NCBI GenBank assembly: GCA_030633285.1
Contig: DAOVTC010000002.1
Coordinates: forward strand, 1-28,213
Source: Flavobacteriaceae bacterium
Lineage (GTDB): Bacteria; Bacteroidota; Bacteroidia; Flavobacteriales; Flavobacteriaceae
DNA length: 28,213 nucleotides
Direction: 5' to 3'
Position 1 is the first letter of the stretch. Every line of letters starts with the position of its first letter. Below are positions 1 through 9,126 of the stretch, piece after piece. Under the pieces are notes generated by a model. That model made no database searches. It was not told the DNA's origin and worked only from the letters and a program-made list of their open reading frames with translations. The position numbers and the translations under genes are program-made.

Positions 1-3000
1 AATCTGATTTTGATACTGTCCATGGTCCACTTGCTGTAACCGTAATAGTTTTGTTTCCGTCTATAAAATTGAATGAAAGACTTGTCGGACTTACTGTCAA
101 TGACAATGCTATAAAACTAACATGAACATCAATATCATCTGTAATATTGGTTATTGTAGCAGTATTATTGGTGACGGTATAGCTTGTAGTGCCTACTTTT
201 ACATACTCCACTTGATAACCACTATCCGGTGTTAATGTTACTGTTGTACTTCCTCCATAACTAACTACAGAAGGGGATACGCTAACCGTTCCATTGGTTC
301 CTCCATCTATAGTATAACTAACTATAATATTAGATATCAAAGAAAATTCTACATCAATTGTTAAGTTACTGGTAACATTATAGATAGTAAAAGAGTTACT
401 TATTGGATGTACTACATTATTTACTTTTATTGAGGTAATTTCATAGCCTGTATCCGGGTTAATACTAACTTGTAAATCATCTCCTTGGTTTACAGTCGTG
501 GATACTGTCACCACTCCATTACCATTGGTCGTACTTGTTACGGTATATTCAACTATAGCATCCGGATCTGCTTGTCCTTGATAATGGTATTTGTAACTCT
601 TTAATACTACTCCATCTTTGTCCTTAATATATTGTAACCTGTTAAAATCATCGTAAACATAATAAGAAGTATAACCCGATGGATCTGTTATACTAGTTAC
701 GCCAATTAAAGGATCATAAGTATAGGTAGTAACTTGGGAATCAGATAATGAATTTCTAAGAGTGGTTAAAGCAGAACGTAATAACCCTTCGTTACCAGCT
801 ACGCCAATAGTTCTATCATCATCTGCATTGGATAAAGTTTGTAAATTAGCTACTTGACTCAATACTTGTGAATAAGTGGCATTCTCTATTTTGGCAACAG
901 GGTATTGATCATTATATCCCCAAATAAAACTCACTGTCATACCATCCGGTTTTTTATATTGTAATAGATTTCCTTTTTCGTCATATTGTTCATACAATAC
1001 TTGTTCTTGTTGAGATGTTAGATCTTTTTGAGTAATGACCTTAATTGGTAATACTAAATTGTTATCATTATTTAGATCGCTATATACTGTTGTTTGTTTA
1101 TTTAATAGAACATCTGGAGTAGAAGGGTCTTCATTCTTATTGATATAGGACTCAGTAATAGTAGGTATGGCCAGACGATTTTCTGAAATTAGATTGGTCA
1201 TAAACGGCTCATTTGGTATGTCCTGTGGGTAAAAGGCTTTAGTTATAAGCATCTCAGAATTACTATTCGTTGTAACAGTTTTGGTAAGTCGTTTATGCCA
1301 TGAACCTTCATAATAATAATCTTTCATCATTGTGATAGAATCTTGATCAAAGAACTGTTTGGAAGTACTCGATATTAATTTAGAAAATTTATTGTTCTTT
1401 AAATCACTGTTTAATATTTTGTTATATGGAGATGGAAGAAAAAATTTACTACTTATTCGGGTCATGATAGGGTAATAACTGAAATTACCAAAACCTCCGG
1501 TATATTCTTGATAGTTATTATTTGTCTCAGACAATTTGTTATCCGAAATATCAAAAACAGTTTCTTGTATTAAATTCCCATTTAAATGTTCATAACTGAT
1601 AGCTGGAGCATTTAATAGGTATACATCTCCATAATAAACTAAGTCAAAACTACTAACTGAGCACGAATTTTCTATTTCATTACAATCCAACCCTCCTGAA
1701 TAATCTATACAAGAATATGTACTAGGGCATGTTCCACAAACACCCAGAATATAATAAGTACATCCAACATTTCTAGAAATAAAGTCATTATTAATATTGG
1801 TATACTGCGTAATAATTTTACCGTTTATATTACCGTTGCTATCAAGGTTATATTCCGTTACTGTATTATAGCCTACATGACTTCCTGAGGCAGATGGATT
1901 TGATCTAATTTTATTTTCAGAATGTAATGTAGCTCTATTGTTGGATGTAAAAACCTCGGGAGAATACTCGTAGTGACCCTGACCACTAGATGCAAAAATG
2001 AGGTCATCCATGAGTTTTCCACTTGAAGATATATTACTATCTTCAATGACTTCATCATAAATATATTCTTTAGTGGTTAATAAGTTGCCGTTAGTATCTT
2101 TGTTAATGATCTTTTGTATTCTTGCTCCACCAACCTCAAATTCTTCATAAAAATCCAAAATTGGTGATATAACAGTGGTGTCTTCATATACAGTTGCACT
2201 TGCATTTGTTGTTGCCACCACCAAAAAGGGTGTTGATGTACTCCATGAATTATATTTAAATATATAATTTCCAAGAGGTAGATTTAAGTCTTCCTGAAGG
2301 CTTACAGTAGTTGTATTAATATCAAATTGATTATCAAAATTAAAAACATTATAAACCTGTCCCGTTTGGGTATTTTCTACCCAAACTGCTGGTCCTGTTG
2401 GATTGACACCCTGATTACAGCCAACAGTACAATTTAAAGTAGCTGAAATCGAAATATTATAAGTTTGGCTATTACAAAATGAAGTATCTTCTATATCAAA
2501 AGTAGAATTTGAGGTTGTTATATTTTGTATAGATGTGCTACAAGGAGCGATGGTGCTGTTATCTTTAAATTTATAAGTGGCGTCATTGGCCAATTTCAAA
2601 TATTGATATCTAAAATTGTAATCTACTGAAGACTTCACTTCCGAATATTTAAAATCTCCATTAGAATATTCAGAAGGTGTATAAATTGGGCTTTTTAAAG
2701 TAATACTGTTACCCTCATATAAAAACTCAGAACTTCCCCCTGTGGGATAAGTTACCTTAGTAAGTATGCCATATTTACCATAATTAATATCACTTTTTCT
2801 ATTAGCACCAATCAATTTTATATATGATTCATGGTCTACATAACTATTTACAGGAGAAGGTGACACGTGTTGGAATCTATTGTATGTTGGTATTCGGATC
2901 GAATTGACAATACCGTTATAAAATCCCCAAAAATCTACGGATTTTGAATCTTTATCAGGTAATGCATCTGGATTATTATATTCAAATTGATACAGTTGAT

Positions 3001-4306
3001 CTTGAATAGTTACAGCATCTAGTTTAAGACGAATAAATTTCTCCTTAACTGTATGGTTGATTTGATTTTGATTAAAATAACTATAATTAAATATTGCTTG
3101 CTTTACTGTTGTTCCATTTGGGTTTTTTAAATCAATACCCTCCAATCGTTTAGCATTATAAGTATTAGGAGATATTGATGGATTCCAGACCGAACCACCA
3201 CCAAGCCAATTAGTAAGTCTATATTTAGCATCCTTCGAAAACAAATCATCTCTATTGCCCAAATTAAAAACTATAGATCCAAAATCACCTGAAATTGTGC
3301 TTAAATACTTAATATGAAAAGCAGTTATTGAGGCGGAAACACCGACACCAGAGGTAATATTTGAGATTATATCATTACTACCAATCGTATATCCATCATA
3401 ACTTTCAGAAAAACTGGGAAAAGACATAAAGAAACCGTCTTGATAGCTAAAATTTAATATCTTGCCCATAGGAGAAGTAATCTTTGATATCTTCCATGCC
3501 TTTATCATCATACGGGTTTGATTAGTTGACCACCATGGTATCCCGTTCAAAGCATCTAATTCACTTGTATTATCTGGAGCTGCATCCCAACTACCATATC
3601 CAGTGGAGAGTTCTTTTTCAGTAAAATCATAAATAAACCCGTTAGGATCAATCACTTCAAATGTCTTATTAGCAATGTTATACTTCACTTTATAATTTCC
3701 ATCGCTTATTACATTTGCAGTCAATTCTGTTTCTGTACTTACAATTTTTCGGAGGTAAAATCGAACTGAACCTCCTGGAAGTTGTACATTAAAAACATCT
3801 GGTTCCGTATCATCTGGAAAATTAGATATATATTTTGAATCTAGAGAGTATAAATCGGAAGTGGACATCTCAAAATTATAATCTGGGTGTACTGGTATTA
3901 AATAGTCTTTTGCATATATCCATCCATTACTTTTTTGATCCACACCTGAACTGTTTAAATCATCAAATCCATTGACATCTCTTGTTACAACATAACCCTC
4001 ATTTAAACTCCAGCCTAAACCCACCCAAGAAGCGTCTTGATTAACTCTTACTCCTGAAGTGTTATAATTTAAAGCTATAGGAATACTTAAACCATCAAGA
4101 TCAATTTGGTGTATTGGAATATTTATATTCACTGTGCCATTATAATTATTAACAGGTAGTGTACCAAATTTTCCTAAATCTGCTACATCTGGACTCGCTG
4201 GAATTAGTTGAACTTCATATGAAGAAGGTCCTATATCTTGTTGAGTAACTTGTGAATAATTAACAAACACCGATAGAACTAGAATAATAAGTACTAAATT
4301 TTTCAT
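1..4306 (-). CDS. YD/RHS-like exported protein with InlB-like repeats and BACON domain, 3' end outside window
   Basis: The reading frame is open from ATG at 4306 to the left edge, giving 1435 residues without a stop; the C-terminus is missing. The N-terminus is a signal peptide (MKNLVLIILVLSVFVNYSQ) followed by the region usual in Bacteroidota YD/RHS proteins (SIPIALNYNTSGVRV, then WVGLGWSLNEG). YD-repeat-like segments follow, ending near residues 1185-1220 with DPLIGVTSITDPSG and YVYDDFNRLQYIKDKDG. After this come two InlB-like repeats (about residues 1250-1400), each with a GY-x(2-3)-I/V-KV core, then a BACON-like start (LTVSPTSLSFNF, WTVS). I checked that the frame is the same at 2755 and 655. 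An in-frame ATG at 4333 would add nine residues; I prefer 4306 because the signal peptide starts there. Likely a secreted or surface protein acting as carrier or adhesin; the actual role is inferred. In Bacteroidota such proteins often precede a DUF6443-type RHS gene, which would lie beyond base 1. Confidence 0.9.
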   Translation of the reverse strand, partial: MKNLVLIILVLSVFVNYSQVTQQDIGPSSYEVQLIPASPDVADLGKFGTLPVNNYNGTVNINIPIHQIDLDGLSIPIALNYNTSGVRVNQDASWVGLGWSLNEGYVVTRDVNGFDDLNSSGVDQKSNGWIYAKDYLIPVHPDYNFEMSTSDLYSLDSKYISNFPDDTEPDVFNVQLPGGSVRFYLRKIVSTETELTANVISDGNYKVKYNIANKTFEVIDPNGFIYDFTEKELSTGYGSWDAAPDNTSELDALNGIPWWSTNQTRMMIKAWKISKITSPMGKILNFSYQDGFFMSFPSFSESYDGYTIGSNDIISNITSGVGVSASITAFHIKYLSTISGDFGSIVFNLGNRDDLFSKDAKYRLTNWLGGGSVWNPSISPNTYNAKRLEGIDLKNPNGTTVKQAIFNYSYFNQNQINHTVKEKFIRLKLDAVTIQDQLYQFEYNNPDALPDKDSKSVDFWGFYNGIVNSIRIPTYNRFQHVSPSPVNSYVDHESYIKLIGANRKSDINYGKYGILTKVTYPTGGSSEFLYEGNSITLKSPIYTPSEYSNGDFKYSEVKSSVDYNFRYQYLKLANDATYKFKDNSTIAPCSTSIQNITTSNSTFDIEDTSFCNSQTYNISISATLNCTVGCNQGVNPTGPAVWVENTQTGQVYNVFNFDNQFDINTTTVSLQEDLNLPLGNYIFKYNSWSTSTPFLVVATTNASATVYEDTTVISPILDFYEEFEVGGARIQKIINKDTNGNLLTTKEYIYDEVIEDSNISSSGKLMDDLIFASSGQGHYEYSPEVFTSNNRATLHSENKIRSNPSASGSHVGYNTVTEYNLDSNGNINGKIITQYTNINNDFISRNVGCTYYILGVCGTCPSTYSCIDYSGGLDCNEIENSCSVSSFDLVYYGDVYLLNAPAISYEHLNGNLIQETVFDISDNKLSETNNNYQEYTGGFGNFSYYPIMTRISSKFFLPSPYNKILNSDLKNNKFSKLISSTSKQFFDQDSITMMKDYYYEGSWHKRLTKTVTTNSNSEMLITKAFYPQDIPNEPFMTNLISENRLAIPTITESYINKNEDPSTPDVLLNKQTTVYSDLNNDNNLVLPIKVITQKDLTSQQEQVLYEQYDEKGNLLQYKKPDGMTVSFIWGYNDQYPVAKIENATYSQVLSQVANLQTLSNADDDRTIGVAGNEGLLRSALTTLRNSLSDSQVTTYTYDPLIGVTSITDPSGYTSYYVYDDFNRLQYIKDKDGVVLKSYKYHYQGQADPDAIVEYTVTSTTNGNGVVTVSTTVNQGDDLQVSINPDTGYEITSIKVNNVVHPISNSFTIYNVTSNLTIDVEFSLISNIIVSYTIDGGTNGTVSVSPSVVSYGGSTTVTLTPDSGYQVEYVKVGTTSYTVTNNTATITNITDDIDVHVSFIALSLTVSPTSLSFNFIDGNKTITVTASGPWTVSKSD

Positions 4307-4342
4307 ATTGCCTTTTTTAAAAAGATTATTCATTTTTATCCT

Positions 4343-4397
4343 ATAGTAATATCATTTTTTTATCTATTCGCTGAGATTCAAATTATGATATTACTAT
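4343..4397. repeat. 13-bp perfect inverted repeat upstream of the RHS-like gene
   Basis: ATAGTAATATCAT at 4343-4355 is the exact reverse complement of ATGATATTACTAT at 4385-4397, with a 29-base spacer. It lies 37-91 bases upstream of the minus-strand start at 4306, in the divergent intergenic region. It could be an operator, a leader hairpin or a small invertible segment; nothing else in the window decides between these. Confidence 0.6.
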
Positions 4398-4442
4398 TTG
4401 ATTATAAAATTATTGAAGCTAATTCAATTCTCATTGCGGCTA

Positions 4443-4475
4443 AATCCACAAAAATAATTGTGGATTAAACCACAA
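4443..4475. promoter_or_regulatory. Two overlapping, mutually exclusive hairpins in the divergent intergenic region
   Basis: AATCCACAA (4443-4451) pairs with TTGTGGATT (4458-4466) across a 6-base loop. The same TTGTGG (4458-4463) can instead pair with CCACAA (4470-4475). The middle arm is shared, so only one hairpin can form at a time. It lies between the divergently transcribed RHS-like gene and the secretion operon (start 4632). I see no convincing TAnnTTTG promoter nearby; the rest of 4307-4631 is featureless AT-rich DNA apart from the 13-bp inverted repeat. Confidence 0.45.
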
Positions 4476-4631
4476 TGACGTATGATTTATTATCATTATT
4501 ATTCAAAAAGGAAAAATATAAGGGTTCATATTTTTTAATTAGAATCCTACTTTATATTAAGTGTTTGAAAATCAGCCTACACAATTGATTTTATAACATT
4601 ATACCTGTTTAGTGAATTGAATAAATTGTAT

Positions 4632-5054
4632 ATGATGAAGAATAAAAATCGTTTTTTGCACAAAAAAATTCCAGCTTTTAATTTACAGGAGTTATTGGTT
4701 GTTTTAGTTATTATCGGCATTTTAGTCTTACTCGCCTTACCGAATTTGATGCCTTTGATTGCAAAAACAAAAAGCTTGGAAGCACAAACCCAATTAAAAC
4801 ATCTGTATAATTTACAAAGACAACATTTTTATATGCATTCTAAATACAGTAATGATTTTAATCAAATAGATTTTGATGCACCAAAATCAGTACATGAAAA
4901 TGGGAATGCAAATTATAGCTATGAAATAATTGAATCGTCCGGTAATTCATTTAAAGCTCGCGCCACTGCAGTTAGTGATTTTGACGGTGATGGTGTGTTT
5001 AATGTTTGGGAAATAAATCAAGATCAAAACTTAATAGAGGTTGTAAAAGATTAA
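4632..5054 (+). CDS. Major pseudopilin, GspG/type IV pilin-like, with EF-hand-like calcium loop
   Basis: Encodes 140 residues. The type III signal is a basic leader, predicted cleavage after Ala15, then FNLQELLVVLVIIGILVLL with Glu20 at mature position +5, the residue that guides subunit assembly. The residue before the cut is Ala rather than the usual Gly. Near the C-terminus, DFDGDGVFNVWE (116-127) has Asp at positions 1, 3 and 5 and Glu at 12, as in an EF-hand loop; GspG proteins are known to bind calcium in their C-terminal part. A TTG at 4617 would lengthen the leader; I chose ATG 4632, with ATG 4635 as an equal alternative. First gene of the secretion operon, 11 bases before the prepilin peptidase. 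Expected to form the periplasmic pseudopilus shaft. A type IV pilin cannot be excluded. Confidence 0.85.
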   Translation: MMKNKNRFLHKKIPAFNLQELLVVLVIIGILVLLALPNLMPLIAKTKSLEAQTQLKHLYNLQRQHFYMHSKYSNDFNQIDFDAPKSVHENGNANYSYEIIESSGNSFKARATAVSDFDGDGVFNVWEINQDQNLIEVVKD

Positions 5055-5065
5055 AAATTCATAAA

Positions 5066-5548
5066 ATGTTTATCCTAATTAAAATCATATTAATTTTTGC
5101 GCTAATTGGTATAACTTATCAAGACATAAAAGAAAGGCAAGTTTTTTTATGGTTATTGGTTTTAGCAGGTACATTAATGGGATATCTTCATTTTCAAGAA
5201 TCAATTTCCTTGGTTTTTTTAGGAAATATTCTTTTTAATTTCAGCATAGTTTTAATTATATATTCCTCCTTGGTTTTTTACTCTTTTTGGAAATTAAAAA
5301 AATCAATATCTCAAACATTTGGCTTAGGGGATTTACTTTTTTTTGTTTTACTGGCAATTGGATTTACCACAGTAACTTTTCTAGTACTATTTAGTTTTTC
5401 ACTTATCTTCTCATTGGTATTTTACTTATCCGTAAAGTCAAAATTAAAAATTAAAACCGTGCCTCTTGCCGGATTACAAGCCTTGTTTATTGGATTGATA
5501 TATACAACAAATTGGATGTTTAAGTTAACTAATCTATATGCTTTATAA
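5066..5548 (+). CDS. Prepilin peptidase, A24 family, catalytic domain only
   Basis: A 160-residue, very hydrophobic inner-membrane protein with about five to six predicted membrane helices. The two catalytic aspartates of A24 aspartic peptidases are visible: Asp20 in YQDIKERQV and Asp89 in FGLGD, the GxGD motif. It is short, like TadV/CpaA, and lacks the N-terminal cysteine-rich methyltransferase part of PilD/GspO. The frame is open from 5006 inside the pilin gene, but ATG 5066 gives the natural N-terminal helix. It lies between the major pseudopilin and GspE (3-base gap to the next ATG), so it very likely cleaves the pseudopilin leaders of this operon on their cytoplasmic side. Confidence 0.85.
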   Translation: MFILIKIILIFALIGITYQDIKERQVFLWLLVLAGTLMGYLHFQESISLVFLGNILFNFSIVLIIYSSLVFYSFWKLKKSISQTFGLGDLLFFVLLAIGFTTVTFLVLFSFSLIFSLVFYLSVKSKLKIKTVPLAGLQALFIGLIYTTNWMFKLTNLYAL

Positions 5549-5551
5549 ATT

Positions 5552-6964
5552 ATGAGTATAAAAGATTATCATATAAAAACCGAACTACAACAACTGATAA
5601 GTGCTGAACAGGCACATCATTATCGTATCATTCCTGAATACCAACATAATGGTTCTTTGAGATTTTTTACAGATACTGAAGATACTTCTGCTTTACAGTC
5701 TGAATTAGGAATAATACTGGGTAAAGAAATAAAATTAGTTTCCGAATCCTCTGAAAATATTCAAAAATATTTATTTAAAAACTATCGAAAAAACGAAAAC
5801 ACAACTGCTAAAGAGCTTCATTATACCAATGATTTTTTAATGGATATGATTCAGGAAGCAAAAAACATTGGAAGTTCTGATATTCATTTTGAAATTTTTG
5901 AGTATAAAAGCAGGGTTCGATTTAGAATTGATGGAAAGTTGATGGAAAGATTTTTAATTCCTATAGAGGAATATCCAACCATAGTCAATAGAATAAAAAT
6001 AATGGCGCAATTGGATATTTCTGAAAAACGATTACCTCAAGATGGTCGAATTAATATCAACAGCGGAATTGAAGATTATGATATTCGCGTTTCAGTATTG
6101 CCAACATTATTCGGTGAAAAAATAGTATTACGTATCTTATCTAAAGATGCTACTGTAATTAAAATTGATAATTTAGGATTTACTGATTTAGAATTAAAAC
6201 GCTATAAAGAGAGTATTAAAAATCCAAATGGTATTATTTTAATTTCCGGTCCGACAGGTTCAGGAAAAACCACAACGCTATACGCAACTTTAAAATTACT
6301 CAATACAAATGATACCAATATTTTAACCATTGAAGATCCTATTGAATATACTCTCGAAGGTATCAATCAGGTTCAACTCAAAGAAAATATCGGTTTAGAT
6401 TTCGCAAAATCATTAAAAACTTTTTTACGTCAGGATCCTGATATTATTATGGTAGGTGAGATTAGAGATGTAGCAACAGCAAATATGGCTGTTAGGGCTT
6501 CTCTTACAGGTCATTTGGTTTTATCCACCATTCACACAAATTCTGCCTGGGCTACAGTTTCCAGATTGATAGATATGGGAGTCCCTTCTTTTTTAATAGC
6601 TGCAACACTAAAAGTAAGTGTAGCACAACGCTTGGTACGTAAATTATGTGTGCATTGTAAACAAGCTAAAAAAATAAATCAAGAATCACTACCGGAAAAC
6701 TTCTCATTACCTGATGAAATCACAGAACATTATAAGGCAATAGGCTGCGAAAAATGTTTCCATACAGGTTATGATGGTAGAAAGGCTATTTATGAAATCA
6801 TACCAATTACTAAAGAATTGATTGATAAAATAAAGAGAAACGAATTAGAAATAGATGCATACATAGAAGAGAAAAATATAGCTACATTAAAAAATAATGC
6901 TATTGAATTAATTGCTAAAGGAATCACTTCCATCGATGAAGTGTATTCCTTATTAACAAATTAA
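5552..6964 (+). CDS. Secretion/pilus assembly ATPase, GspE/PilB family
   Basis: A 470-residue cytoplasmic ATPase of the GspE/PilB/PilT superfamily. Visible motifs: N2 domain segment SSDIHFE (about 108-114), Walker A GPTGSGKT (233-240), the Asp box TIEDPIEY (259-266), Walker B DPDIIMVGEIRD (295-306), His box LTGHLVLSTIHTN (318-330) and a C-terminal zinc-type tetracysteine module C366-x2-C369 ... C399-x2-C402, which marks assembly-type enzymes rather than PilT. The N1 domain is short, so the protein is smaller than typical PilB. It should power pseudopilus extension together with GspF, encoded at the end of the operon. All key residues are present. GspE and PilB cannot be separated from sequence alone; the secretin and minor pseudopilins around it favour a type II-like system. 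Confidence 0.93.
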   Translation: MSIKDYHIKTELQQLISAEQAHHYRIIPEYQHNGSLRFFTDTEDTSALQSELGIILGKEIKLVSESSENIQKYLFKNYRKNENTTAKELHYTNDFLMDMIQEAKNIGSSDIHFEIFEYKSRVRFRIDGKLMERFLIPIEEYPTIVNRIKIMAQLDISEKRLPQDGRININSGIEDYDIRVSVLPTLFGEKIVLRILSKDATVIKIDNLGFTDLELKRYKESIKNPNGIILISGPTGSGKTTTLYATLKLLNTNDTNILTIEDPIEYTLEGINQVQLKENIGLDFAKSLKTFLRQDPDIIMVGEIRDVATANMAVRASLTGHLVLSTIHTNSAWATVSRLIDMGVPSFLIAATLKVSVAQRLVRKLCVHCKQAKKINQESLPENFSLPDEITEHYKAIGCEKCFHTGYDGRKAIYEIIPITKELIDKIKRNELEIDAYIEEKNIATLKNNAIELIAKGITSIDEVYSLLTN

Positions 6965-7015
6965 GTAAACATTTTATGTAAAACCATAATTGTTTGTTAA
7001 TTGAAAAAATTGAAT

Positions 7016-9118
7016 ATGAAAAAGATAAGTACACAAAAGTATTGTTTATTTATAATACTTTTTTTAGTCTTTAATACCAGTATTGTCTTTGCGCAACAAG
7101 ATAGAATCCTACAGCTCAAAACAAGATTAGAAAGTATTGTTGTTGATAGCCCTGGTCTTACCGAGAACGTTGATGTAAATGTTAGTAAAGCTTCTTTACC
7201 GGGATTTTTGCAAGCAATTGCACATGCGAATAATATCAATTTAAATGTAAATCCAGAATTAGAAGAATACTTCATAACCAATAATTTTTCTAATGCCACT
7301 GTACAGGATGTACTTCTATTTGTTTGTAAAGAATATGATCTGGATATCGATTTTACAGGTAATATTATTTCCATTTATAAATATAAAGAAGCAATAAAAC
7401 CCTCAATATATCGTGAAATTCCTATACAATTTGACGCCTCAAAAGAATTATTAACTATTGACCTGCAAAAAGATACTTTACATATTGCTTTTAAACAAAT
7501 TATGGATAAAACTGGCAAGAACCTTGTTTTCGCACAAGGCTTAGGTAATACCACCTTATCTACCTATATTAAAAATATGCCATTTGACGGTGCTTTAGAT
7601 AAAATTGCATTTTCCAATAATTTAATCGTAACCAAAACCCGGGATAATTATTATTTATTTGAAAGCAATGATGACTATCCTGTTATAAGTAATTCTAAAC
7701 CTGAAAATAAAGATCAAAAAAACTCTCCAAAACCACAGCGAAAAAGAAAGTCTAGTTTTTATTTTAAAGTATTAGACACTATTAAAAATACACTGAATGT
7801 TGACTTTGAAAATACACCAATTTCCAATATAGTTTATGATATTGGATTAGATTTAAAATTAAATATGTTTACTTCTTCTCCATTAGATAAGGCAGGAATA
7901 GCAACCGTAAAAGCCAATAATATTACTTTTGATTTACTGTTAGATAAAATATTTGAAAATACCGAATTTACTTATAAAACAGAAGACGATATTTATTATT
8001 TCGGAGATAAAAAACAAATGACATTGCGAGACGCTGTTATTGTTCCTTTAATGCATCGTTCTATTGAAGTTATGAATACTAGTAGTGGCGGACAACGTAG
8101 ATCGGGAAGAACAGGTAATTTTTCAAATATCAACACCAATTATTTGAGTTCTAATACTTCAAATAATCAAAATAATTCAAAACCCAATCGGACTAATACA
8201 AATACAACTGCATCTAATACCGGTAGTGCTGAATCACTGATCAATATTGTACCCGATGAAATAGCAAAAGATTTAGAAATAAAAATTGATATAGAGTTAA
8301 ACAGTTTTATTGTTAGTGGACCAAGTCAGAGTGTAGAAAAGTTTAAAGATTTTATCCATTATATTGATAAACCGGTACCTGTTATTTTAATAGAAGTTAT
8401 GGTTATTGAAATAAATAAAAATGCCATTATTGAAACAGGAATCAAAGCTGGTATTGGTGAAGCTCCAACACAAACAGAAGGAGATGTTTTCCCAGCTATA
8501 GATCTGAATTTAGGAGCCAGTACAATCAATAAAATTATTGGTGGATTTAATGGCTTCGGGTCTTTTAATATAGGGCAAGTAGTACCCAATTTTTATTTGC
8601 AATTAAAGGCAATGGAAAGCAATGGTAATATTAAAATACACTCTTCTCCAAAACTTTCTACATTAAATGGACATCGAGCTAACCTTTCCATTGGAGAAAC
8701 TACTTATTATGCAGTAACGGAACGTAATATTTATGGTTCTTTAAATCCACAAACTTCTGAAATTACTAATTATTTACCTGTGGATGCAGAATTTTCTTTA
8801 AATATTAAACCTTTGATTTCTGGTGACGGACAAATAACTTTAGATATTAATGTTGTACAATCAACTTTTAATGGAATTAAAGTAGCTGAAGAAGCTCCTC
8901 CCGGTATGAATTCCAGAGAGTTTAATTCAATAATACGAGTTAAAAATCAAGATTTAGTCATTTTAGGTGGTTTAGAGAAACGAGTGAAAAATGATTCAGG
9001 AACAGGAGTGCCAATATTGTCAAGAATTCCTATAATAAAATGGTTTTTTAGTAGTAGAAAACAAGAAGATTCAAAAAATAAGTTAACCATTTTAATAAAA
9101 CCAACGGTAATCTATTAA
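7016..9118 (+). CDS. Outer-membrane secretin, GspD/PilQ family
   Basis: A 700-residue secretin. Signal peptide with cleavage likely after ...NTSIVFA. Three STN/N0-like modules follow (about residues 50-120, 150-215 and 260-330), then a low-complexity Ser/Asn/Thr-rich stretch (about 350-410), a short N-domain (FIVSGPSQSVEKF) and the secretin core from PVPVILIEVMVIEI. The C-terminus shows the family signature: VKNQDLVILGGL, GVPILSRIPIIKWFF and LTILIKPTVIY. I chose ATG 7016 over the in-frame TTG at 7001 because it begins the signal peptide. Three STN-like modules are more than the single N0 of classical GspD. It forms the outer-membrane channel of the system; the lipoprotein 8 bases downstream may be a pilotin-like partner, which is inference. 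Confidence 0.93.
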   Translation: MKKISTQKYCLFIILFLVFNTSIVFAQQDRILQLKTRLESIVVDSPGLTENVDVNVSKASLPGFLQAIAHANNINLNVNPELEEYFITNNFSNATVQDVLLFVCKEYDLDIDFTGNIISIYKYKEAIKPSIYREIPIQFDASKELLTIDLQKDTLHIAFKQIMDKTGKNLVFAQGLGNTTLSTYIKNMPFDGALDKIAFSNNLIVTKTRDNYYLFESNDDYPVISNSKPENKDQKNSPKPQRKRKSSFYFKVLDTIKNTLNVDFENTPISNIVYDIGLDLKLNMFTSSPLDKAGIATVKANNITFDLLLDKIFENTEFTYKTEDDIYYFGDKKQMTLRDAVIVPLMHRSIEVMNTSSGGQRRSGRTGNFSNINTNYLSSNTSNNQNNSKPNRTNTNTTASNTGSAESLINIVPDEIAKDLEIKIDIELNSFIVSGPSQSVEKFKDFIHYIDKPVPVILIEVMVIEINKNAIIETGIKAGIGEAPTQTEGDVFPAIDLNLGASTINKIIGGFNGFGSFNIGQVVPNFYLQLKAMESNGNIKIHSSPKLSTLNGHRANLSIGETTYYAVTERNIYGSLNPQTSEITNYLPVDAEFSLNIKPLISGDGQITLDINVVQSTFNGIKVAEEAPPGMNSREFNSIIRVKNQDLVILGGLEKRVKNDSGTGVPILSRIPIIKWFFSSRKQEDSKNKLTILIKPTVIY

Positions 9119-9126
9119 TAATAAAA

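Noticed and set aside
1873..2274. Two minus-strand ORFs (1873-2058, 2077-2274)
   Set aside because: They lie in another frame inside the long open frame of the YD/RHS-like gene, which has recognisable protein motifs throughout.
6997..7374. Minus-strand ORF opposite the secretin start
   Set aside because: Antisense shadow of the signal peptide and first STN-like module of GspD; no upstream signals.
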